DNA from: Dendrophyllia cribrosa
Lineage: Eukaryota; Cnidaria; Anthozoa; Scleractinia; Dendrophylliidae
Direction of reading: 5' to 3'
Assembly (NCBI GenBank): GCA_024195265.1
Contig: JAJLRJ010000005.1
Location: 25,040,855-25,104,854, forward strand
DNA length: 64,000 bases
The position numbers and the translations under genes are program-made. The notes under the pieces are model-generated. The model saw only the letters and a program-made list of their open reading frames with translations. It was not told the origin of the DNA and made no database searches. How positions within the stretch are numbered: position 1 is the first letter of the stretch; the number at the start of each line of letters is the position of its first letter. Shown one piece after another: positions 33,251-45,090 of this stretch.

Positions 33251-36200
33251 ACGGCGATTGAACCAGGATAGCTCCAAAGCCTTTAAACGCATTCAATAAG
33301 CCTACCAGAAACGAAAGTGGATCAGCTTGGGATTAATTTGCATTGTGGTCATATCTTCTGTTCAGTGATGCTGTGAATGATTTGTATATGGACACAACGA
33401 AGCTACTTGGCCAGATAAACCAATTATAAGAATTGTTAGTAATAGTTTAATAAACACATGTATACCGTTTTGAGCATTTCCGAGCATTTCCGAGCAGTTT
33501 TATCTTGAGTTAGGATAACGGAGATTACAACACGTAACATGCATATTTTAATAGACCTTTTTGGAATAAAAGATGGCGCAAACTGGTCACTTTTATAGTG
33601 TTACAGTGTTACAGAATTAGAAATAAATATGGTAAACTTACGATACTTGGTAAACGATTATTGTGTTAAAATTTCACCAATCAATTTGGTCTACAAAGCT
33701 TGTAATAGAGTTTTAATTCTTCCGCCATTTTCACATCCAGTTGCAGACGAATGTATTAGAATGCACGCTTTGTAGCCCAGGTACGTACTCTATAAAATCT
33801 TACAAGAAGAATATTTCACATAGGATCTAAAGTTTACCGTTCATCAATCTTTCAGATATTAAATTTCACGGAATTATTTGACATCGGATTCCAGTTTTTT
33901 TTTCTGTACAAACACTGTGTTTCTTAACAAAATGGCGGAATTTTCTTTGTAAAGATTTATACACGTCAACAGATCGTGGTATATCAGAAAAGAATGCCGA
34001 ATGGCTTCCAGTGACTATATTGTTAGCAGTTTGCAAAAACCGACAAGGAAAAAAATATAATGATGAAGTTTATAACAATGAAGAAAATGTTTCTCTGTTT
34101 TCAAACAGCCAATGGCATGTGTAGCTAAAAATACGGTTACCGACCTGAACGAACGATATTTTCAAGCATCTGCGGTTTTCATGACCAATGCAGTCATGTC
34201 ACATTGTTCAGTAATCACAGTTAAACAGCAAAGCTCTGAATTTTATAAGTTGGAACAGAAATATAGTAAACTAATAGCACAGAAAGAAAACTGAGGCGTC
34301 CAGTTGCATTGTTACTAGAACTTTCTGTTTAGACTATCTTTAATTTTGATGGTATACCGTACAACTGCAAATTTGTAAGGGGAAAATAGTATAAACAAAT
34401 GCAGGTGAACTTAAGTTTTTTTTCGTCGCTAGTAAGATTTTATCGGCGTTCTTTATAAACGTCAATTTATTGCTGTTTTTGTCAAGAAATAACAATACCT
34501 CTTGTTTTTGTCGTATAAGACTCCGCCCTAAATCGACTTTATCAGTATTATTCTAGGATTACGAGATTAAGTTATCTTTAGCTGCAAAAGGGAATTTAAT
34601 TACTTGAGTCTTCATAAGCTTGCTCGACTTCGATGCAAGCTGGGTTGATTTTGCTACGGATATCGGATGTATCATAACATAAATCAAACACAAAACATTG
34701 AAGGTATGTTGCACTGTACATAAATATACAAAAGAGACCAATGTTTCATCAGTTCCATTCAGTGTTTGCTTCATAATGTAACATTGAAATATAACATGCA
34801 GTTATTAGTTATCGCTAAAATGGGCGGAGTAGTGATGGCGGACATCCGTTGGAACCCCGCAACCCATATTCGAAATATTTATACTTCTTCTTCTTGAGAA
34901 CAGCTAGCAGCTCGAGCAATTTAGAATGCACTACAGTTTGTGACAATTAACCAACAGTTTGTAAGCTTGGAATGTTGCAACTTGAACACAATTACGATAT
35001 GTCTGCAGAATTGGAACTAGGGGGATCCCAAGGAGAGTTCCCTGAGATTGTTCCCACCGGGCGAATAAGGCTAACGTATTCAGATTGATTATTTTCATCC
35101 CGGGCGCCCAGAGGTTAATGTTTTTTATAGTTGCATATTTTGGTCTGATAGTGGGTACAGAATTTGAAAATTTTGGTCTGAGAACGTCTTGTATATAGGT
35201 TTTTGCCTTTTTGTCTTGAATGAAAAAGGGGGGATTTTAAGAATTAGGTCTGGTCTGGTAATGGTTTCAAGAAGCTGAGGCCGAAATCTTACATCAAACT
35301 TTTGAAGAGTACACCCTACATTCACATACAGTTTCAATCCATCCCGAATTATTTATCCTTACTCGTTATCTCTAAGTAGGAACACTTTTCACCAGTCGTT
35401 TACATTCATTTATAACAGTTTAGAAGACCTGGTTTCTGCTAGCAGCTGAAGTGTTTTTCGCGGCCATCTGTAAATAAACATATTTAGAAGTCATGGTTTT
35501 TTAAAGGTTATCTACAAAGCAAAAAGCCAGACAGTCGAAGATACCCACTGGCGAATTCCATGCAGACCGGCTATAGATAAACCAAAACATTACCTATTAA
35601 AGAATTAAAAATCGATCATTTGGAAATGTTTCCAATTAAGAAATTGATGTCAATCGGGACGAGTTAGTTGGAGCTTGTTCACGGTGCTTATTTAATTAAA
35701 ATTGCCGCTGACCTCCGACTAATACTACAAGTGCCTTTAGAGATTTATATGAAAAGCCTTAGAATTCCAAATTGTATCCAGTCAGTCGTTCTTCAACTGA
35801 TCCCAAGATTACATACTAATAAAACTCAAAGCAATGGGCTTGACCATATCTCGACCATATTTCGATCGTCAAGAAAACAAGACAGGACCAACTGCAGAAT
35901 TTCAGACTTGTGTAATTATCTGAGTACGACGTATCTTCTCAAAGAACTCAATTTGAAGATAGAATTTTGGAATGCAACCAACAGGAGGGCGCTTGATTTC
36001 ATTTGTATTCACGGCTGTCTTTGCTTATGAACTATCAGTAATGGCACTTGAAATTTGGTAATTGTCAAATACACACTAACGCTTATCTGCCGGTGTGTTC
36101 TCTCAGCTTTATACACTAGAAATTGCGTTCCAATCTGTGCTCGGTATATGGCTACACGAAGGCGCGCCTGACGTCTGAGCTAGCTCGATCAAATAATTTC

Positions 36201-39200
36201 ACTAAATAGTTTATTTTTATAGACGTTCAATAACATTTTTCTTTAGGATAGAAGCATGGCTAAAAATATACCATGAGTAAATTGGAAATGTCTCCCAAAA
36301 CCCCGTGGGGTTTTCCCCATATCCGCCAGGTTCATTGCCCCATAGAGGAATGGGGCACGGTGACCTACGGTCAGGCCCAGTTCTTATTTTATTTTTTGTT
36401 TTTGCTCTTTAATGTGTAAATCAGGGAATGTTTGCCCAACTAATCTAAACTAAAACAGAGTATGATTTCAGTTTAGACGTGCAGTGTTTTAATGCTTCGT
36501 GATTCAACCTGCACGTAGCTGATATTCCAAGATGGGGTCACGTAATGAAATCGGAAGTGTCACATGAAATATTCATTGTTGAGCAGTACACTCAAGTGCA
36601 CTTGAATAATGCATGTTTTCGTTGTTGAGATAAAAACCGACTTAGAATATTTTCACAAGCATGCTTTGACTCCGGAACTGTGTTGACAAGTGTCTTTCGT
36701 TCACAAGAAGATTAGCTGCAGGGAATTTGTCCGTGGATACACTTAGTATGACTCTCCTTTCTCCTTCAATGCTTTATTAACAAACATACAACATTTATGA
36801 TGACAGGTACATTTAGTTTTTTCATCCATATTGACACTTTAGTTTGTTGGTGTCTATTCTAGAATAGAGGTGCGAGATGCAGCTGAACATATGGTCTGAT
36901 ATGGGTCTGATATGGGTCTGATATAGGGTAAGGGTTTCGCTACCCTACTACCCAGAATGTTCAGAGTACCCTCCGCCCCACGGGGTCGAAGAGGGATACA
37001 CATGAACCACATATCATAGAATCGTGGTGTGCCACATTGTCTTTGTGAAAATGTTATTATCGATGATGAATCGTATTTGGCGGACAATTTTGTTCAGAAA
37101 AATTGGAAGTTTTCTTCATAGCATCTGGATTGAATTCCTAAGATTTCAGTCATGCAGTCTTGATCGGTATCACTACATACCTTAATAATTTCTACTTTGT
37201 CAATAAGGATTTTGTTCACAGTTTTTATTACATTCTATGATCAAGATAACAGAAAAAATGTCCAAACTGTGCTGGTTGAGTGTTCATTCAAGAGGTCCGC
37301 GACTACTTGATGAAAAAGCAACTAACTAACTACCTTGCTAACTTTCTGGCTATAAAATAAATAAATAAATAGATAAATAAATAAATAAATATATAAATAA
37401 ATAAGACAGCTTAATGTATACCTGGCGGAAAATAATGTCACATTAAAAGGATAATTTTTAAAATAAGCAACCGAGTGTGGTTTTTTTGTGAATAGCAAAA
37501 TAGTCTTTTGCATTTTTTTCCGGAGTCTAACCTTGAAGATTTCTAATATTTTTTATTGATCGAGAAATATGACGCTTCGCAGGAGCTCCTGCGCTTCGTT
37601 ATTAGAGCATCTGCTTGCTACACTTCACTTTACTTCATTTCTGCACCTTCAGCCGGAAAAAGGTTACGCCTTCTAGAGATTAGCCGTCGTGACATTTTCA
37701 CTCATTTGTTGGTCTTGTGGTCAGTGATTATAATCGCAAATAAATATGGGAGGGTATTTTGTGCCTAAGGCCGTCTCCTCGTCTTTTGCGCATGCACTCA
37801 CCTCATTCAGCGAATTTCCATTAGTAGGAAGTGGTCATAACAAGTATACTCGATAAGGACCCACCTTGTGTAGGGTAGGAGTGGGGGAGGGGGGTGGGGG
37901 GGGGGGGGGGGGGGGGGGGGGGTTGTTACGCAGGATACCATGCACCACCTGATATGTGTGTATAATGGACAAAATTTAATATTCTGTGTGGATGAAGCTT
38001 GTATTGCTAGCAAGACGGCACAGATTGGTTTGAATCTAATAGACTGGGGGTTATACTACACGACACCATCTTTTTAGGTGGAGTAAATAAAGAGACTACC
38101 AGTCGTTTTGTTAAATGGTAGGTCCTGTCCAAGTACAATACTTTTTTTTAACCATTTCCCTTTTAAAATATAAGTAAATACACTATAATAAGGGATACAT
38201 GAAGTGCATACCCTTAACTTCCCCACTGTTTATTGAGAGGCCCTTTGGCACATTCTATACCCTTAAAATTTTTTCCTTACTAATCTTCAATTCGATAGGC
38301 GACTCTCGAGACACTTTTATTTAGGTCATCGCGGCTTTTCGATTCCTAAAAAAATTATTTCACACTGAGAAAACTCCACGATGGATCTATAATTAAACTG
38401 TTAAAATTTAATTTCTCTCCGGAAGCATTTCAATAGTGACGTATTCAATCTCAAGAGGGTTCTAAAGTTTCTCTGTGTTTATGTTTGTTGAGCGCGATTA
38501 GCGATCTCGAGGTGATGGGAATGTATACCTACAAATTGATAATTTGAAGTGGTCTTTTTCCGCTCAATCTGTAAAAAAGTCGTTGTACAGAACAAAAAGC
38601 ATTTATCCAAAGCGACAGTTTATGGTCGTGGACTTTAAAGAGCAGTTTTGATACACCACAAGGGGATTTGCAGTGGGATTTTAAGGTATAGTAACAGCGT
38701 ACGGACAAGGTGTTTTTATTATGACCGTCTATGATTTTCAATGGCCTGGGTTTTTTTTTTTCTTCTTTTGATGCGACCGATGACAATCAGTAATGATTTA
38801 TGAACACCCACAAACACTCTCGGTTCTGGCTAGTAGCATTCGAATCAGGGACCACTGCGTTTCTAATTCTTTGATTTCATCACTTTGACTGTAATATTCG
38901 AGAGTTCATTGCAGACGTCCCAAGCCGTTTACTTAGAACCGAATATATGTGAGCCTTAATTCGAACTTCTGAGATGCAAAGATTAGCGGAAGATGCCGAA
39001 CTAAAGCTTTCTAATTGCTGTATATTAGTTTCTTATAAGCGACATAAATTTCCCCAAATTTGTCAATAGAGACATGCGGTTGTGAGTTAGAAATAGGTTT
39101 CCTTGTTGCAAATTTTATTGCGTGAGTCATGTTTGTGGTAATTACATAGTTCTGGCCCAGTGTCCATTCTTATCTCTTTATATTCCTCGTAAGATTATCC

Positions 39201-40924
39201 AAAACTGATGCGGTGAAATGCTTCTAATTATGCTTCAACTAGAACTAAAGGAGTCCCTCGGACCGACCTTTTAATTTTTCAGACTAGTAAGGAAATTCAA
39301 AACGTATTGATGAAATCTAGCGGGAAAATATTTAGCCTATTTGTTAAAATATTACGAAGATATTTAACTTCAATTTCATCGAAATAATGATGATATTCCT
39401 AGCCCTACCGGAATGCACGTGAATGGCACACGTTACTGTTAAAAATAATGACAATTAGAATCTTCAAGGTTTTCTAGAAATCAAATATTCCATACCGCCA
39501 AGATGGTGCTTGGTGGAACGGTTTAGTGTATACGCCTCCTTCGAAAAACTGCAAAAAAAGAAACTTTTATTGTATAGCCTAAGGGGTGGAAGATATTGAG
39601 ATTACAGTAGTTATTTGGTCAAAAAGCACTCAGACCCAGGAAATGATGGCATTTGCGATATATTTATAGCCTGTTTATCATTTTCTCTGTTCGCGAACGG
39701 GGCGCGCAATGCTATATTTGTAAGGTAGCCTGGCCATTTACATCCCATTTTCTTCATCGTTCACCGCCTGACTACAGTTCTGGAGCTTGCGGCTATGACA
39801 GAAGACTGTGTTTACGAGTTTGTGGGGCAGGCATTGAAGACAGCGGCATTGCTCTTTTGTGATTTTTTTTGGGTTCAAAACCCCGCCCCGGGGTCCAAAA
39901 TAGCTTAGAATTACGATTTCTCGAACCGTTAAAGTTGTTCGAGTTATCAAAGCTCACGTTCTGTGTATGGTCCGAGTAGGAGGGGAGCTAGCAATGGGTT
40001 AAATCAGGTCAAGTCCTCCACTTTGTATGGATGATACTGGTCGTGTATACAGTCAAATGGCTGAGAGTGGGGACTGCGGAAAATATATCAAATGCTCTGT
40101 CTATCCGGTCTTCCCACGCTCCTACCTCCCGGCCGGTTCACGGTAAACCTCCCCGTTATTCGACACAGAAAGGAAATTGAATTTCTGGTCTGGAAGCCAC
40201 GAGAAAAGCAACGCCCTTTGTGATCATGAAGTTAAAGAGTCACTATGAGGTAACCAGTGAAGGAAGGCTTTCATTCTCTTGTGCATCATGAAGTGTGAGG
40301 GGCGGAACTAAGGGTTCAGGAAATATTAGGAAAATCAGGAAAGGTTTATTCTAAAGAGGATAGCGGTTTCAAATGAATAAAATAATGCATACATTGTTCT
40401 CTTTCAAGTGAAAATCACGGGATTTCATTCACGTTTAACTGTCCGTTCTTAGTTATATCAGTCAATGTGTAACATTAAATTTAGTTGCAGCTAACAGTTA
40501 AACAGCACGGCATTTCTCAGCTGACAGTATACATAAACTATATATTTTGGCAGTTCTCGACTCATCAGTTAACCTTTCCTAGACCCTCTCATTGGAGGTT
40601 TATAATTCTAGTGTTTGTATTCGCATGTGACTGGATTTACTAAGTATCGTGTCAGTTACGTTATTGTTTCTACTGTATATCAGTATTTATCAATTTGCAA
40701 ACTTAAGAATAAGCATTTTTATTGCGTTTTGTACTGAGTGGGTGTAAAACTAAGTTATTGTTCACTGATGGTCAAAGACATATACGGTAGCTGAGAGGCA
40801 AAAAAAAAATCATCGATCCTGCTGGTGACACTGGTCCCTTTATCGTTCGGACGAGAAGCTCTGATAGAACAAAGTACTGTTGTGTTTAGGCAGCTTTTGA
40901 ATTAATACGCATAGACAGAATATT
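33251..40924. other. Gene-free stretch (about 7.7 kb) with simple repeats
   Basis: No exon with domain support on either strand. Contains an (AAAT)n tract at 37353-37404, a G run at 37896-37922 preceded by a G-rich stretch from 37880, and three GATATGGGTCT direct repeats near 36895-36925. The 60-120 residue frames at 34112-34294 and 35668-36030 (both +) have no recognisable domain. Lower in obvious MITEs than the flanks. Confidence 0.4.
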
Positions 40925-41430
40925 CTTGGCTTTCACTTACGTCATATCAAAATTCAGGAGCATTAAAAAATAGATTTCGAATCAAAAATGTTTATGGAAT
41001 TGTAGAGAGTTTAAAACTACACATTTTAGTCAAATTTTGAAGCGCAAAAGCATTTCGTTCAAGAGTTATAGGCGAACGAGTATTAGATATTTTTAGTAAG
41101 AAATGTATAGAGCGGCCATCTTGATGGCGGCCAAAAATTCAAAGTCTTAATTACACCAAAAATCCCACCCATCCAAAAATATTGTATTTGCTATAAGCTC
41201 CATTAACTCGGCTTATTTTTATCGAAGCACTTATAATGCAAACAATAACTTTCAGCTGATTCAATTTTGTTTATTTTCGCGGCTTATCTGAAATAGCGTG
41301 ACACATTTAAAACCTTTGTAAGTCGGAAGCAAAACATCGTTAAAACCTGAAACTTTGTGAAAGATTATAATACTTGTATCCACATACCATGTTAGAAACA
41401 GCTTTCTAGGACGTATACTTTAAATTTTTA
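40925..41430 (-). repeat. ~0.6 kb dispersed repeat, minus-oriented copy
   Basis: Reverse complement of 15600-16190, sharing CAAGAGTTATAGGCGAACGA, TTAGTAAGAAATGTAT, AAGCTCCATTAA, CTGAAATAGCGTGACAC and AAGCAAAACATCGTT in matching order. Confidence 0.65.
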
Positions 41431-42297
41431 AATTTAAATGACGTCATGTGAAAACAAAGAATTAGCTACCGAAAGAGCTAAGGAAAATCGTTTCTTGACC
41501 CCAAAGCGAGCTCTTCTCTTTTACTATATATGTATATGACAGTGTCTTGTGCGGTCACAAACGTACACTGTAACAAACACTGCAGACAGCATGCAATGTG
41601 CCGGGCGAGCAAGGTGCTGTTACACGTAACAATTTTCCGTGCAACTTGTCTGGCAAAAAAAAAATTGTTGCAAGTTGCACGCACGCTTTTTACGTGTAAC
41701 ACCCCTTCATGAAACTGAATTTGTCTGCGTTCGTTCTTTTTTTCCTTTAGCTGTGTAGCTGAAGTTATTTTTTTTGCTAAAAAAGCAAAGCCTCGAGTCG
41801 GACTTTCGCAGTTGTTTACCAAAATCAACCAATACTTTCCCCCTCTTAGAAATCTAATGGTTCGCATCCGTGTACTTTAACAGGAGCTTATTACTCCTGA
41901 CTTTAACCATTCTTGTTTTGTAATGAAAGTAATGACCCTTTGTATCTTACAGAAAATCCGCTGACCACAGATGCACACTGAACTTGGCCGTCCCACGCCA
42001 TCAAAGCTATCAAGATGGCCGCCACAAAAGAGGCGGAGAAAACGAAAGAAATCTAAACAAACATCGCCTATACTCAGGTATAAAACGCGATATAACTCGG
42101 TAAAGTGAAAAATTTTAATCGTGGCAGTAAACTGATGATATCATGATAATTAATTGAAATTTGAAACCAACTGGAATATAGTGAGACTCAGGTCGTTTTG
42201 TATCTACGGCCGCGCTGCATCAAGAGGATTTAGAAAGACTTTATTGGAAGATTTCATTTTTTTTTAATATTATTATTTCGGAAGAGATCGCAAGAAA
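41431..42297. other. Gene-free stretch
   Basis: No exon recognised. The region near 41620-41705 holds an inverted pair (GTTACACGTAACAATTTTCC and AATTGTTGCAAGTTGCACGC approximately, with GTGTAACACC), perhaps a small foldback. The frame 41867-41478 (-) is within it and lacks domain character. Confidence 0.35.
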
Positions 42298-42305
42298 AGT
42301 TGGCG

Positions 42306-42446
42306 GGTTCTGTCCTGGTGTACCGGTACACAAGGACAAAAACAAAATACTAAACAAAAGACTACACTGTACACGGACATAATACCCTATAAACAAAGGG
42401 AATACAATGTGAAATCCCTTGTGAACCGGTACACGAGGACAGAACC
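42306..42446. mobile_element. MITE with perfect 8-bp duplication AGTTGGCG
   Basis: 141 bp. The ends GGTTCTGTCCTGGTGTACCG and CGGTACACGAGGACAGAACC are inverted. AGTTGGCG is duplicated exactly at 42298-42305 and 42447-42454. An 8-bp duplication is typical of hAT elements (established), so a hAT-type MITE is likely. Confidence 0.8.
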
Positions 42447-42470
42447 AGTTGGCGTGTTGTCCACCTTTAG

Positions 42471-42651
42471 GTAGCCTGTGAACAGGCTTCTTTTTGGGGA
42501 ATTGGGTTAGGTTAAAATCGGCGAGCGAAGCGAGCCAAGCGCGGACTGGGGAAGAGGGAAGGGGCGGTCCTTCCCTCTTCCCCAGTCCTCGCTTCGCTCG
42601 CCGATTTTAACCTAACCCAATTCCCCCAAAAGAAGCCTGTTCACAGGCTAC
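42471..42651. mobile_element. Palindromic MITE with CTTTAG duplication
   Basis: 181 bp, nearly a full palindrome: GTAGCCTGTGAACAGGCTTC at one end and its complement at the other. The interior arms contain GGTTAGGTTAAAATCGGCGA and GGGGAAGAGGGAAGG in both orientations. CTTTAG flanks both sides (42465-42470 and 42652-42657). Only 24 bp separates it from the preceding MITE. Confidence 0.8.
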
Positions 42652-42657
42652 CTTTAG

Positions 42658-43584
42658 GGCGCAGGAAGATTGGATACCAGTGAAACGAGAGGCGCGTGGT
42701 GCAGTATGAGAAGGGTTGACAGACTTCACTGTTGTGCGATCTCCTCGCTTACTAGAATCAATCAAGTATCGACTATGAGTCTGCCGTTTCCCCACATATT
42801 CATTCCCGTCCTCTCGGCCATTTCTGGCGACTAAGAGGAACAGGCGGCAATCTCGTTCCTGTGGCTAAAAAAGGAAAAAGCCCTGGGAACGAGGTTGGAC
42901 GAGGCAGCTCTGGGAACGAAAATGCTACTGCATGAAGTTCGCTCCAGTCTCGCCGAGCTTGTTTACGTGATAAGCTCGCCCGCTCGATTGACTGAAAAGG
43001 GACGGCTAGCAGTCTAGCGCGCGAAAGAATGTTTAGGAGCAAGAGGAAGGAATTCGTTTTGATGGCATACTGACACACGGATCTGGGTAGTTCCTCTCAG
43101 AGTGGTGTTTTTTTTTTTACTCCGGAAGTACTGCTGAAGAGGTTTCATTTGAATGGCCACATCATAGGATTTCGTCTACAGACTTAAAAGTTGCAACCAC
43201 ACTGAAACCGTTAATATCAGTTATTTACCGTCATCAAGAGAACACAACTTTAACATGTTCTCTTGTCGTCATTTGTTTCTTAACCTGCGCGGTAGGCGCT
43301 AGAAAGGTGAGAGGAAGGGACTTGGCCACCCCCACCCCTTACCCTTCGCGCGCTGTGCTCTGCGCTGTCTTCACGTGCTTCGCGCGTCCAAAGTCCCTTC
43401 TTCCTCCGCCCCTTTCTGGCGTCTGAAACGCCGACGTTTTGTTACTCAGTTGCTTGCACGATCCTGGGAAGGGAGGGTGCAAAGCGCGTGAATTAAGAGA
43501 GCGCAGAGCGTGTAGGGAGGGAAAGATTTCGCGCTCCGCTCTCTTTCTCCACGCGTGCGCGCCCAAAATCCTACCTTCCCGGGT
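42658..43584. other. Gene-free stretch with repeat fragments
   Basis: 43120-43190 is copy C of the 6003/33100 repeat family. 42930-43020 resembles 2870-3000 (TCCAGTCTC(G/T)CC(G/T)AGCTTGTTT). 43260-43580 is GC-rich with repeated GCGC(T/A)G(T/A)GC-like words. No exon recognised. Confidence 0.45.
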
Positions 43585-43710
43585 GTTTCTTGGTGTTGCG
43601 TAAGCCATTGTTGGTTAGCTTTTGTGGTGTGGTGTAGGTATTGTTCAGTGTCTTTTGAATCTTTTGTTTTACGTCATTTGGTGATCACACCATCCGAAAC
43701 ACCAACAAAC
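43585..43710. mobile_element. 126 bp MITE, copy 2
   Basis: Same length and interior as 17353-17478; the TIRs differ at a few bases (GTTTCTTGGTGTTGCGTA against GTTTGTTGGTGTTTCGGA). Confidence 0.78.
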
Positions 43711-43760
43711 TACCCCAATCACCTCTCCTTTATAGCGCCTGCCACGCAGGCTAACACGAT

Positions 43761-43762
<2 letters not shown>

Positions 43763-43791
<29 letters not shown>

Positions 43792-44148
43792 TGGTACTCC
43801 CTATAATGGGCTATACGGGGATGCTCCGCCTGAAAGGGGTACCTTTTTGAGGCCGGAGGTATATGAAAGGGTCGGGATTTCACGAGTTGAAGTATGTGAA
43901 CGGGTAGGGATTTCACGAAGAATAGGAAATGGTAGTGAAAACACGAGTTGAAGCATAAAAAAGGTAGGGAAAACTGCAATTTAAGTATTATAACAGACGC
44001 ACGCAAAGGCTGTATGAAAGGGGTACCATTTTCAACGAAAGGTATATGAAAGGGGTACCTCTTCTGTCAAAAATGGTATGTGAAAGGGTAAGGGTTTGGA
44101 CCTCGGGGCGGAGCATCCCCGACCCAGTGCGTATCGCGTATACCCATC
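43763..44148. mobile_element. G-run followed by a TIR element with GGGGATGCTCCGCC ends
   Basis: A 29-base G run (43763-43791) is followed by an element whose ends hold ATAATGGGCTATACGGGGAT and, inverted, GGCGGAGCATCCCC with GTATACCCATCAT. The interior repeats GAAAGGGGTACC and GGGATTTCACGA(G/A) units several times. No coding frame. Confidence 0.55.
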
Positions 44149-44918
44149 ATAAAACGAAACCTGAATAACAAGTAAATTATAAGTAAACAAAGGATTCGTG
44201 ATATTCTGATTAAATTTTTACAGAAGCTATTTACTTAAGTGAAGCAATTGTTTGGAAGTTCATTGATCCGAAAACGGAACCGCTTTCACAAAATCCGAGA
44301 CTATTCTACATTTGTCATTCATGTGTCACAAAGAGTATGATAATATCACGCTAAAGCAGTCAAAACAAAACAAACTTTCTTTACTGTAAAATGATCTTTT
44401 CTTTATTTTGTCCACCATGGAAGATATAAAAAGGATACAATTGAAATTAAACTTTTGCTCTAAAAACCGAATAATACTTTTGCTCTAAGAACCGTCCCGA
44501 TTTCAAATAACAGGAAATAAAGAAATACCATTGTTGTCGGCTTCCTTGCAACTGAAGTCTCTTTCCTTTCTGAGTCATTCCTATTAATGGGAGAAGAAAA
44601 TAAATAGACTTATCTCCTGTTAGTCGAAAGACAATACTAAAAAGAAATAGAGATTTTACACCGACGTTTCCGGAAATGTCACAATCGAGTTCGGAAAACA
44701 GAAAGTTGTTCGGGATTTAGTGGAGTCAATGGACGAAAACGTCATTTCCTTTATTGCAATACAGAATAAGATCTTTTTGTCAGCTGAATCCATAAATTTA
44801 TCAGCGATTTGGAAATCCCGAACCGCACTCAGGTTGTTCTCCGATTGATATTTCGGTTCCCTGCGAAACCTCTCGGGTCAGTCTCGGCGGGAAGCCGACG
44901 ATTGTTTTCGTTTTGATT
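44149..44918. other. 5' flank of INTU
   Basis: No exon or transposon boundary. Probably holds the INTU promoter; no TATA box or other assignable site was recognised. Confidence 0.4.
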
Positions 44919-44980
44919 ATGGCGGACGATTTGGTTTCACAGGACAAGAAAACATGAGCGAATTTGGAGCTTGCGGGTGA
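44919..44980 (+). promoter_or_regulatory. Two overlapping upstream ORFs before INTU
   Basis: ATG 44919 opens a 12-codon frame ending TGA 44955-44957. ATG 44954 opens an 8-codon frame ending TGA 44978-44980. They overlap as ATGA, and the second stops three bases before the INTU ATG at 44984. If the transcript starts upstream of 44919 these could lower INTU translation or feed reinitiation. The transcription start is unknown. Confidence 0.45.
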
Positions 44981-44983
44981 AAT

Positions 44984-45090
44984 ATGTACGTTGGTCAATA
45001 CCATGATTATCCAAGTTACGAAGATGAATCTTCTGAAGAGGAATGCGAGCACTGTTCGAGACAAGACCTTTATTTCCGCGGCGAACCCGT
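44984..45090 (+). CDS. INTU: INTU exon 1
   Basis: ATG with A at -3. Codes for an acidic stretch ([11 protein letters not shown]). Donor GT/GTAAGC in phase 2; the following exon supplies the third base of a Val codon. This start gives the expected N-terminal length and is the only ATG continuous with exon 2. Confidence 0.8.

Noticed and set aside
35668..36030. 120-residue open frame on the plus strand
   Set aside because: No family resemblance; composition like neighbouring non-coding DNA; no flanking splice signals that extend it.
41478..41867. 129-residue open frame on the minus strand
   Set aside because: Overlaps a small inverted repeat and homopolymer runs; no domain character.
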